From contig OZ038380.1 of assembly GCA_964036045.1 (NCBI GenBank), forward strand, positions 70,695,137 through 70,759,136: a stretch of DNA of 64,000 bases. The letters run 5' to 3'. The translations under genes and the position numbers were made by a program. A model generated the notes under the pieces. The model saw only the letters and a program-made list of their open reading frames with translations. It had not been told where the DNA came from and did no database searches. Positions 9,400-19,200 of this stretch are shown in pieces. Position 1 is the stretch's first letter, and every line of letters starts with the position of its first letter. This stretch comes from Eutreptiella sp. 'Long Island Sound 2002' (taxonomy: Eukaryota > Euglenozoa > Euglenophyceae > Eutreptiales > Eutreptiaceae).

Positions 9400-11283
9400 T
9401 CATCGTACGATGATGGTGTTGGTGGGAGATTAGCACCCGGAAGCGGTGTTGTCAACATTGACGACCTCAAACTCCTCCACTTCTTGAAGTGAGACAACAT
9501 GTGCTGGTCCATCATCTTGAGCATCCACATCCAATGTCAAGTCTACCACGGACCGGTGTCAACTTGACTCCGAGACAACGACTGCGTCTAATGCCTCATC
9601 GTCATCGTCCTCCACTGTGATTGCTGCATCCGCACCTGCTAAACTTGTGCATCTCTGCCAGCATGATCGCGGGGGTCTCGCCCTGTTACAATTATCCTCA
9701 ACAACTGCATGACCTCATCCGTCTAGGTGAGCGCAGCGCGCGTCAGTGTGGATAAGGATCTCGTAAGGAGTCTGTGGTACAGAGCCTCCCCACCGTGGTT
9801 TGGCGGTCGGGTTGGAAATTTGATGTCCTCGGGAACGGCGGTGAACGCAGCATTTTTCCTAGTATTGCGTTCAACATGCACCATGCGATTCATTTGTGAT
9901 GGCCAACAAAAATTTGTGCAACCGTGCTGACATAATGGCGACCGACCCGCTGCGAATCTGCCATTGTGTCTTCTTTGCTCCACGCTTTGGCGGTGGCATG
10001 CTCAAGAACGGGTCCTAGGTTTGGTCAAAGGTCTTCATCCGTGGATATGCCCGGCACCCGGATCCGATCAGAGACGACTCAACACAACCCGGGACGGCAT
10101 CGTTCCAAGGCATCCACAACAAGGGGGCGACACACAGTGTACGTACGTACGGCACATTGCAATCGGTGTCCATGGTAAATGTCAAAATCAATACCAAGCT
10201 CAACTCCAGTACTTTGCGTGCTATACGGCCAGTACCTGCGGGGCGACCATCCCAATTGCGGTCACGTGCCAGACTATCTAGGAGGAACGCAGCCGGAATG
10301 TAGAACTCCAAATGGTCCTTCAATCCAGACAACCATGCCAGTGGTACTTTGCGGGCTGCCTCCGGGAAAGCCATAATTGATGCCTCCTTGTGCACAATAC
10401 GCTCCGACACATTAGGTGTTGCTATCATTAGGGCACAAAGCTGCTTCTCAATGTGCAGTAACTTCGGGTGGAGAGTACATAAAGTTGGCAAGTCTGGAGA
10501 ATATATTTTCATACATCACGATGGGTAGTACGTGGCGGGTGTGAACTTGCATGGCTAGGCACCGTTCCATAATGTGAAGCAAGTCCTCGTTTGAGCTCGA
10601 GACGAAATCAGCCAGCGTAAGGGGATACCACTGCAGTGAATGAATGCTGTCGCAGTGCACATCCAGGGGGACCTGTATGTATTGTGCCTCTGGTGGATCT
10701 TGCCTGCTGGTGGGAACTCCCGATAAGTGGATACTATTGCATGTGCAGCCTCTGGGATGCGTCGTAGAAGATCATCAAATGCAGGAGGAGAGGAGGAGGC
10801 CTGGGTACATGGTAATCGCAGCTGCATGGAGTACTGACATGGCACTGACATTTAGACAGCAATCGGATCGTACAGGATCACTGCAATACCGTCTTCGATA
10901 CAAGTTGTCATACGCCACCACCGCCTGCTTCCCTTCCAGTGATCTCCATACAGCCTTTGTTCTGGCATAGGCCTGATGCGCCGAAGGTGGTAATCGGTGT
11001 GCAGCAAGACCCGCATGTGACGAAAACCTCCTCATCCCCCTAGATGCCATCTTCCTGCACAACTCCCACGTTGTATACACCTAGCGTGCAAACACTCCAT
11101 ACCAACTTGGCCAGGGTAAATATCGATGAGCTACATCCAATGTGGTCACGCCACGTATGGTTTGTCGGTTGACCCTCATTTGTGCACAGAACTCCATCAG
11201 CAGTAGTGCCCCAAGCTCCTCGTCCCGCAATGCGGCATCCATAAAGTCCGTCGGGGTACGGTGCTTGTAACTACGAAGTAATG
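9400..11283 (-). pseudogene. Broken minus-strand multi-segment gene
   Basis: Coding-like segments follow one another on the minus strand. They include TDFMDAALRDEELGALLLME; GVFAR, TAG (11081-11083), then VYTTWELCRKMASRGM; LEGKQAVVAYDNLYRRRYC; AFDDLLRRIPEAAHAIVST; HIEKQLCALMIATPNVSERI; KTFDQT, TAG (10015-10017), then DPFLSMPPPKRGAKKTQWQI; TAG (9723-9725) then TDEVMQLLRIIVTGRD; an acidic VEDDDDEALDAVVV; and VEEFEVVNVDNTASG up to TGA at 9400-9402. Frame changes occur near 10800, 10720, 10450, 9900 and 9650, and one interior TGA lies near 9560. Some breaks may be introns. The VAYDN segment recalls DDE-like proteins of fungal and algal elements, but I cannot assign a family. Probably a mobile-element or host gene remnant. 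Confidence 0.5.
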
Positions 11284-11500
11284 TTTCTCAGTAAATGCCG
11301 AAAAAAGAGGGTAAAAATGGGGCAAAAATGAGGAAGTGGTGGAAAACATCATTTTGGTCAAAAATGAGTAAGAAATTCAAATCCGGCACGCTAAAAACAC
11401 CCCATATGCTTGGGTTCTACGTTGGAAACACCCGTGGTGGTCCCCTACCCCTACCCGCTGTGTTCTCGTGTGCTTTCGAGGCCTGATACTATGCTTCAGG
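11284..11500. other. Purine-rich non-coding spacer
   Basis: AAAAATGGGG-like purine-rich sequence directly upstream of the broken minus-strand gene. No frame with protein-like composition was seen. It separates that gene from the palindromic tract at 11505-11625. Confidence 0.4.
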
Positions 11501-11504
11501 TATT

Positions 11505-11625
11505 TTACTTCGTTTTTGCGGGCGTAAAAGGGCCCTTTTGCGTGCGTAAATTGACGTTTTTTCTTACTTGGTATTTTTTCACTCGGGACGCAAATCACCC
11601 CTTTTACCTACGCAACATCCAGGTA
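11505..11625. repeat. GCGTGCGTAAA-type tract, left
   Basis: Contains TTTTGCGGGCGTAAAAGG, GCCCTTTTGCGTGCGTAAA, CGGGACGCAAA and CCCCTTTTACCTACGCA. Read in reverse complement, the tract at 13640-13865 has the same words in a comparable order. The two tracts thus flank the family A gene of 11918-13608 like terminal inverted repeats. This one also lies about 220 bp upstream of the broken gene that starts near 11283. A C-run follows at about 11639-11652. Confidence 0.6.
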
Positions 11626-11917
11626 AATGCCTGCTTTTACCCCCCCCCCCCCCTCCCTTTACACCCAAACACAAACCCACATCCCGGGTCCAATGCATGC
11701 CATGCGTGCAAGCAAACATGGAGGCAATTGCTGGGATCTTTCTTTGCAGCGTTCCCATCATTCAGTCACACGTGTCCAAGTGGTATTCCACCACCAAACC
11801 ACCCAAATATGCACAACAAAATTATAAGAATGTAAGACAAACATGTAAGAAACCCTACAACTTCCCCTTACGCATCACCCTTTCCCAATACTTCTTAGCA
11901 CTGCCCTATGCCTCTTG

Positions 11918-13608
11918 TCAGGTCCAGGAGGGCTGCGAGACGTTGAACCCCTTGGCATACAACCCCCAGTCCAAGATGTTGTTCCGAAGCACCTCGGCCC
12001 ACCCCTTCCTCAGTGCCCAGCGTGCCCCCCTTAGGCGAGACCCCCGTTTCTTACTTCCCCCCTTGAAGCTCCTCTTCCTAATCTCACTCTTCAACGATTG
12101 ATGCCTCCCCTGACCCCCGAAAGCACTGAATGCGGACGAGGTGCCCCATTCCCTCGCAATCCCCCACATGTGGTCCACCCAAAGGTGGGCCCACAGGGTC
12201 ACCACAAACCCACAAACTTTGTGGGCACTCCCCATCTCGGACAAAGCACCTTTCAACACATTCAAATCGCGAAGGTCCAACCTCCCCTCCTTCCACACAA
12301 GGTCAGAGGTTAGTGCGAATTTCTCTCCCCACAAACGCCAACAAGCAATCCATGTGATTGTAACCCCCCCCCACTTGCACCGGGACTTGTAAAAGATTGT
12401 CCCCCTCCAAGTAGTCGGCAATGCAATCCCACCCTTGCGGTTTCACCCATGCCCCCGCGGTAGTTTGCTCCAATCACAGGCCCTTCTTTCCGACCTTCTC
12501 TTGCTCACAATCGGCTGCCGTGGCCGTACGGCTCTCAACCCTCATGTCATCCCAGAACCACTGCACCCAAACCAATGCCCTCCCCTTCGCCCACCCATGC
12601 TGATGCATCAAAGCCTTAACCAACCCACTGCCCGCACAATGCACCAAACAGTGCACCCCATGGAGTCCAAAGTCGGGTGGTCTTTGGAAAGGGAGGACTG
12701 CTGGCAATGTCATCCCCCCCCATTGCCTTGAGAAAAATTGAGTTTCCCTGCCCAAACGCACCCAAACAATGAAGACGGTTCCCCCCGCAAAGCCAACACA
12801 CATGTGCCAAAGGGTCATTACACTTGAAATTGCGACACCCTGAGAGGGCAACTTGCGCCTTGGTGTCGGCTATGATCACACACACAACGGGAGTTGCAAA
12901 CCCTCCCTCATCAAAACTTGCATCTCATTCACAACCAACACATCAACGTTCCAAAATTATCCCCGTAGGCCAGGTCGCGAAGAATTTGGGTGGTCACCGA
13001 GCCCTGGAGTTGCACCCATGAACCCAAAGGTAGACGGCTCCCCAACTCCCCGGCCGCAAAGTGCTCAAAGGAACGTTGCCAAAGTTTGTTGCCATCAATG
13101 GAAATCCCCACCAAAACTTGGTTCCCTTGTGTTACCGGGGGGTTATGCTGCGACATAAGCTGCAGCTCTCCTTCAGATTCACCGTGGACCCAATCAAATC
13201 ACTGTTGCCGGGAGTATGCAACACGAATTTAATGGGGTGGGGGGGACGCAAGGTCTTTCGCACGGACACGATTTTCGCCCAAGGGCAATACCAAGTGGAT
13301 GTGGACCGGCTGTACTGCAGCCGCCGCACACTTTGCCCCTCTTTCCTTGATTCCCACAACACTGCCATGGCATTCAACTCCAAATCGAGTGGATGATCCG
13401 TGGGGACATGGGTGTACACGTCCACCACATTTGTAACCCCACTCCGCAATCTTACATGCCAATCCGCCCCCATAATATCATGCACTGCACGCTGCAAGCT
13501 GCTGATCCGTTCACCGAGGCCTTTGCAATTGCCCAGTGCCAGGTGGTGGAACTGCCACGGATGCAGCGGCATAGGATAGAAAGAACACTTGGGACGCATG
13601 TGGCACAA
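11918..13608 (-). pseudogene. Family A transposase-like gene, decayed copy 1
   Basis: Minus-strand coding in at least five frames. Segments in order: SSLQRAVHDIMGADWHVRLR, QVLVGISIDGNKLWQRSFEH, CVIIADTKAQVALSGC, HVCWLCGGNRLHCLGAFG, PDFGLHGVHCLVHCAGSG, LVWKEGRLDLRDLN, and LWAHLWVDHMWGIAREWG followed by FSAFGGQGRHQSLKSEIRKR, ending at TGA 11918-11920. The gene at 57016-58473 matches segment by segment: PIAVDG, CADGKAQVLMAGC, TVCWVC, VPDYGLHGV. CWxC points to a zinc-binding module. The His-rich helix plus GRHQSLKSE recalls C-terminal parts of large DDE transposases, but a named family cannot be given. Most frame breaks are at C-runs; an interior TGA (12474-12476) argues for real decay. Confidence 0.6.
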
Positions 13609-13639
13609 GAGCGTTGCAGTGCAGGTAGGAGACGCAATT

Positions 13640-13865
13640 ACCGCGTTTTTGCGTGCGTAAATGCGCCTATTTGCGTGCCCACCCTACTTTCTTTACCGCC
13701 GCAAAAAGGGCCTTTTGCGCACGCAAAAGGGTGTTTTTGCGTTCTCACTGGAAAAACAGTCGACGTGCAAAACGTGCAATTTGCGCACGCAAAAGGGGGT
13801 TTTTGCGTCCCGGGTGCAAAGTGTGCAGGCGCGCAAAAGGCGCCTTTTACATACGCAAGAATGGG
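13640..13865. repeat. GCGTGCGTAAA-type tract, right
   Basis: Several copies of the words TTTGCGTGCGTAAA, GGGCCTTTTGCGCACGCAAA, TTTGCGCACGCAAAAGG and GGCGCCTTTTACATACGCA form overlapping inverted repeats. The tract starts about 30 bp upstream of the 5' end of the family A gene and mirrors the tract at 11505-11625. It could be a terminal inverted repeat of the element, its promoter, or both. Confidence 0.65.
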
Positions 13866-14103
13866 GTAAAGGAAGCATTTGCAATGCCATGGCACCGTGT
13901 GGGTCAGAGGTATGCATGCTACACTCGCACACGTAACGCCCCTGGTTCGAACCCCACGGACTTGACAATTGAAACATGTGTGCAGGCCATTGAAGAATCC
14001 TCCGAAGAAGTTCAAAAGGTTGAAGATCAATGAAAAATTCAACTTGAAGAACCTCAACCACCCAAACAGGCGCTGACGACAGGCAGACCGCAGAAAACCC
14101 ACT

Positions 14104-14345
14104 GGTGACCCTCACTTTTGAAATGTGTGACACACTGACGTCAATAACACTTGACTGACAACAATACAATTCCCCCAAGCCCACCAGTGACCTTCACTTT
14201 TGAAATGAATGACACATTGACATTGACAATAAATGAATGACAACAACACAATTCCCCCCAAGCCCACTGGTGACCCTCACTTCTCAAATGACTGACACGT
14301 TGGCGGTGAAAATAAATGAATGACAACAACACACTTGCCTCCGGG
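14104..14345. repeat. 83-bp tandem repeat, about three copies
   Basis: The word GTGACCCTCACTT recurs at 14104, 14187 (as GTGACCTTCACTT) and 14270, so the step is 83 bp. Each unit also has AATGACAACAACACA and a short C-run followed by AAGCCCACTGGTG. No coding frame fits. Confidence 0.8.
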
Positions 14346-14360
14346 TGACTCCAAATCACT

Positions 14361-14525
14361 AATCACCATCTTCCACCAACACCTACACCATCCAATCACC
14401 ATCTCCCACCAACACCTACACCATCCGATCACCATCTCCCACCAACACCATCACCATCCGATCACCATCTCCCACCAACACCATCACCATCCGATCACCA
14501 GCTCCCACCAACACCATCACCATCT
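14361..14525. repeat. 33-bp minisatellite, five copies
   Basis: Units start at 14361, 14394, 14427, 14460 and 14493 with ATCACCATCTCCCACCAACA followed by a CACCAT-rich end; a partial sixth begins at 14526. Because 33 is a multiple of three, the plus strand reads as an 11-residue His/Pro-rich repeat. I see no reason to call it a protein. It lies just beyond the TGA of the coiled-coil gene at 14543. Confidence 0.9.
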
Positions 14526-14542
14526 GATCACCGCCGGCCACC

Positions 14543-15138
14543 TCACCGCGACCCAGATCCCTGAAACCGCGGCGACCCCGTCACTGGGGTCAGGGCCTTG
14601 GTTGCCCCTTTGTTCCTCGGCGGCTGGAGGATGTCTCTTACCTCGTACTTCTTCAGCAGCTGGTCCAGCGCCTGTGCAGAGGATGGAGGGGGCGCATACT
14701 CCTTGTCGGCTCGCTTGAGGCTGTCCTCTAGCAGAGCCGTGGCCGTTTCTACTTGCTGCAGTCCCGTGTGCAACTCAACGGCACGTTGCGCCAGCCATGC
14801 CTTGTCCTCCAGAACACCCGATCCTGCACAAGTTCAGGAGCGGTGCGCTTCGTCCCCCGCTGCCCACGCGCAACCTCCGGCTCGTCCAGCAGCTTCTTCT
14901 CGCGGGTTCGCCAACCCGGTTCCGACTTGCCAGCCGTGGCGCGCTCTGCCAGCAGCTGGCTGTCACGCTCCGTCACCACCTCATCGGCCCGTTGCCTCTC
15001 ACGACGCACACCAACCAGCTGTGCGTCGCTGTCCGCTTCTTGGTCAGCCAACAACTTCACCCTCCCCTTCGGCAACTCATTTTCCGATTGCAGCCGCAGC
15101 AGCTCGGACGTTTGCCCGGCCGGAGTGACATCCGGCAC
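14543..15138 (-). CDS. Coiled-coil protein, minus strand, one frame break
   Basis: Two frames join near 14815. The first has SELLRLQSENELPKGRVKLL, RRERQRADEVVTERDSQLLA and REKKLLDEPEVARGQRG. The second has LEDKAWLAQRAVELHTGLQQ, VETATALLEDSLKRADKEYA and QALDQLLKKYEVRDILQPP, ending at TGA 14543-14545. Charged heptad-like spacing supports a coiled coil of more than 100 residues; no other domain is visible. The frame can be extended upstream to about 15170 through a TAG at 15169-15171, so the start is uncertain. A CGCGATAAC tract lies 180-300 bp upstream. Composition and layout resemble the coiled-coil parts of the proteins at 54.0-55.2 and 59.0-60.5 kb. Confidence 0.55.
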
Positions 15139-15344
15139 CTTTCCCGGCGCCTTGTGGGATGCAGCGCTCTAGGGCGTGGTGCGGAACCCCTAGTTAGAGC
15201 ACAATTTCCGGAACACCCATCTAGCCTCAATTTTGGGCCAAACAACCTAAAAAAAATGGATTCGGCACCCTCAAAAACCCCCCATCCCCTTTCTTTCCCC
15301 ACACAACCCGCATCGTAGGGGTGGTTTTTTTTGGGGGGGGGGTC

Positions 15345-15465
15345 AAAGAGTTAGAGCAGAGTTAGAACAGAGTTAGAACACAGTCTTGCTCTGTCTAGTT
15401 AGAGCACTAGTTATCGCGCGATAACTCAGTTATCGCGTAGTTATCGCGGGTGGTTATCGCGCACC
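15345..15465. repeat. CGCGATAAC/TTAGAGC tract upstream of the coiled-coil gene
   Basis: Repeated words AGAGTTAGA, CTAGTTAGAGCACTAG, TTATCGCGCGATAACT and TAGTTATCGCG form short inverted repeats. The same words make up the tracts at 53215-53390 and 55248-55440. All three lie upstream of minus-strand genes. A promoter or an element-end role is possible. Confidence 0.7.
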
Positions 15466-15569
15466 CCTCCTCCATCCCTCCTTAGGACAAACAACACAAA
15501 AACACTTGGCACAAAGCATTTATGGTGTTTATTCATACAAAGTCGTCAATGTCTGAGGCCTTGGCTGCC

Positions 15570-15990
15570 TCAAGTCCCAGGAGCCCTTGCTCCAGGGCGC
15601 TCGTGGACATGCAATGGTGCATGTAGCGGAGGGACATACTTGGCCTCACCAAGGACCAACCCTTGAAACAATTTTTGAGCCTTCTCTTGTAAGGCCCATG
15701 CCGATACTCCGTTGGGATGGAGGAAAACTGAAAAATGTTCCTCCATTTCTCGGCAAAAAAAAGTGGAATGTGCCAAGCACCAATGGATCCACCTGGTGGG
15801 GGACCAACCTGAGTCTCCCCAAGCTTTTGAAAATTTTGTGGTCAACGCACGGTGGCGTTCAGGGGGAGGGCGGAAAAAAAATTCCCCCAGCAGGCGAAGA
15901 TTTTTTTTTTCAACCGCGACACTTGTCACCCCCCAACCCCGTATACCAAAATTTCTACCCGCGGGGGACTTTTTCTACCCTAACCCCCCA
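15570..15990. pseudogene. Family A-related gene fragment, orientation uncertain
   Basis: The minus-strand frame (15570-15929) includes RWIHWCLAHSTFFCREMEEH and ALQEKAQKLFQGLVLGEA. It ends at TGA and vaguely resembles the WxH...H helix of the family A copy at 11.9 kb. Against this, plus-strand nucleotides at 15855-15945 (AGGGGGAGGGCGGAAAA, AGCAGGCGAA, CGACACTTGT) resemble sequence at the 3' end of the copy at 51.7 kb, in mixed orientation. I treat it as a rearranged fragment and give no function. Confidence 0.3.
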
Positions 15991-16035
15991 TTGTCCCCAC
16001 TTTTACAAAATTGTTTTACAAAATTTTTCACAAAG

Positions 16036-16240
16036 TTTTTTACAAAATTTTTTGACCTTCTGCACTTGCCCTCGTGTTGGAATCTGCGAAGCACTACAGG
16101 CACCTCAAGCAGGATGAACACCGACTCAGTTGTTTTTGAAACCTGTTGACAAATCATTGCCCCTGATACTAAATTTCTTAAAAAAAATTTACAAAATTTT
16201 TTGACCTTGTGCACTTGCCCTCGTGTTGGAATCTTGCTCC
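16036..16240. repeat. Direct duplication of a 45-bp segment
   Basis: ACAAAATTTTTTGACCTT followed by TGCACTTGCCCTCGTGTTGG occurs at about 16036-16084 and again at 16190-16236, roughly 155 bp apart. T-rich ACAAAATTTT words precede both. No gene is evident between here and the satellite start. Confidence 0.7.
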
Positions 16241-19200
16241 GCCGCCTCCACTGAATTTCTATGCAGGCTGCCCCGGTTACGATGGCCAGGCGTGGCCAAT
16301 CACATGCCCCCGATCCCACGGCCAACTCACGGAGCGCCGCGTTCCAAGCACAACAGCACCAGCTGTCGGATGCATTGTTCACATATATATGTAGAGGAGC
16401 ACATTGATCTGTTGACACCCCAGGAGGTTGTGTACCAATCCCTTGAGAGACGTCCCCCCCCACCCCAATACCCAAAAAGGGTGAAAAATATGCAAATACG
16501 GCCTAAAACATGCTTTACATAGCTGGCATGGTCATATTAGGTGGTCCCAATATAAAAAAACAAGTTTTGAAAACTTCGATTTTGGAGCTGTCCAGAGTGA
16601 AAAACTGCATAAGCAGGTTGTGTACCAATCCCTTGGGAGACCCCCCCCCCCCACCCAATACCCAAATATGGTGAAAAACACCCAAATACGGCCTAAAACA
16701 TGGTTTAGATAGCATGGATGGTCATTTTAGGTGGTCACCATATCAAAAAAAACAAGTTTTGAAAAATTCGGGTTTTTGAGCTGCCTAGAGTGAAAAGCTG
16801 CATCAGCTGGTTGTGTACCAATCCCTTGGGAGCCCCCCCCCCCCCCACTCCACCCCCACCCAACACCCCAATATGGTGAAAAACACCCAAATGCGGCCTA
16901 AAACATGCTTTACATAGCATGGATGGTCATTTTAGGTGGTCGCAATATCAAAAAAAAGTGTTTTGAAAACTTCGATTTTTGAGCTATCCAGGGTGAAAAA
17001 CTGCATAAGCAGGCTGTGTACCAATCCCTTGGGAGCCCCCCACCCCACCCCCACCCAACACCCCAATATGGTGAAAAACACCCAAATGCGGCCTAAAACA
17101 TGCTTTACATAACATGGATGGGCACTTTAGGTGGTCACCTCATCAGAAAAACAGGTTTTGAAAACTTCGATTTTTGAGCTGTCCAGGGTGAAAAACTGCA
17201 TAAGCAGGCTGTGTACCAATCCCTTGGGAGCCCCCCACCCCACCCCCACCCAACACCCCAATATGGTGAAAAACACCCAAATATGGCCTGAAACATGCTT
17301 TACATAGCATGGATGGTCATTTTAGGTGGTCGCAATATCAAAAAAAAAAGTTTTGAAAACTTCGATTTTTGAGCTATCCAGGGTGAAAAACTGCATAAGC
17401 AGGTTGTGTACCAATCCCTTGGGAGACCCCCCCCCCCCCACCCAATACCCCAATATGGTGAAAAACACCCAAATACGGCCTAAAACATGGTTTAGATAGC
17501 ATGGATGGTCATTTTAGGTGGTCACCATATCAAAAAAAACAAGTTTTGAAAAATTCGGGTTTTTGAGCTGCCTAGAGTGAAAAGCTGCATCAGCTGGTTG
17601 TGTACCAATCCCTTGGGAGCCCCCCCCCCCCCCACCCCACCCCCACCCAACACCCCGATGTGGTGAACAACACCAAATACGGCCCAAAAGCATGGATGGT
17701 CATATGGGGTGGTCAAAATAAAAAAAAAAGAGTTTTGAAAACTTCCATTTTGGAGCTATCCAGAGTGAAAAGCTGCATGAGCAGGCTGTGTACCTATCCC
17801 TTGGCAGCCCCCCCAACCCAACCCAATACCCAAATGGGGTGAAAAACATGTAAATACGGCCTAAAATATGCTTTAGATAGCTGGGATGGTTACATTGGGT
17901 GGTCACCATATCAGAAAAACAGGTTTTGAAAACTTCGATTTTTGAGCTGTCCAGGGTGAAAATCTGCATAAGCAGGCTGTGTACCAATTCCTTGGCAACC
18001 CCCCCCCCCCCAACAAAATACCCCAATATGGTGAAAAACACCCAAATACGGCCTAAAACATGCTTTACATAGCATGGATGGTCATTTTAGGCGGTCACCA
18101 TATCAGAAAAACAGGTTTTGAAAACTTCGATTTTTGAGCTGTCCAGGGTGAAAAACTGCATAAGCAGGCTGTGTACCAATCCCTTGGGAGCCCCCCACCA
18201 CACCCCCACCCAACACCCCAATATGGTGAAAAACACCCAAATACGGCCTAAAACATGCTTTACATAGCATGGATGGTCATTTTAGGCGGTCACCATATCA
18301 GAAAAACAGGTTTTGAAAACTTCGATTTTTGAGCTGTCCAGGGTGAAAAACTGCATAAGCAGGCTGTGTACCAATCCCTTGGGAGCCCCCCACCCCACCC
18401 CCACCCAACACCCCAATATGGTGAAAAACACCCAAATATGGCCTAAAACATGCTTTACATAGCATGGATGGTCATTTTAGGTGATCACCATATCAGAAAA
18501 ACAGGTTTTGAAAACTTCGATTTTTGAGCTATCCAGGGTGAAAAACTGCATAAGCAGGTTGTGTACCAATCCCTTGGGAGACCCCCCCCCCATCCCCACC
18601 CAACACCCCAATATGGTGAAAAACACCCAAATGCGGCCTAAAACATGCTTTACATAGCATGGATGGTCATTTTAGGTGGTCACCATATCAGAAAAACAGG
18701 TTTTGAAAACTTCGATTTTTGAGCTGTCCAGGGTGAAAAACTGCATAAGCAGGTTGTGTACCAATCCCTTGGGAGCCCCCCCCCCCCCCCCCCCACCGAC
18801 CCAATACCCCAATATGGTGAAAAACACCCAAGTACGGCCTAAAGCATGCTTTACATAGCACCGATGGTCATTTTAGGCGGTCACCATATCAGAAAAACAG
18901 GTTTTGAAAACTTCGATTTTTGAGCTGTCCAGGGTGAAAAACTGCATAAGCAGGTTGTGTACCAATCCCTTGGGAGACCCCCACCCCACCCCCACCCAAC
19001 ACCCCAATATGGTGAAAAACACCCAAATATGGCCTGAAACATGCTTTACATAGCATGGATGGTCATTTTAGGTGGTCGCAATATCAAAAAAAAAGTTTTG
19101 AAAACTTCGATTTTTGAGCTATCCAGGGTGAAAAACTGCATAAGCAGGTTGTGTACCAATCCCTTGGGAGACCCCCCCCCCATCCCCACCCAACACCCCA

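Noticed and set aside
13890-13965. tRNA-like GGTTCGAACCC box
   Set aside because: The B-box is perfect, but neither strand allows a five-pair T-stem or an acceptor stem; it may be a remnant of a tRNA-derived element.
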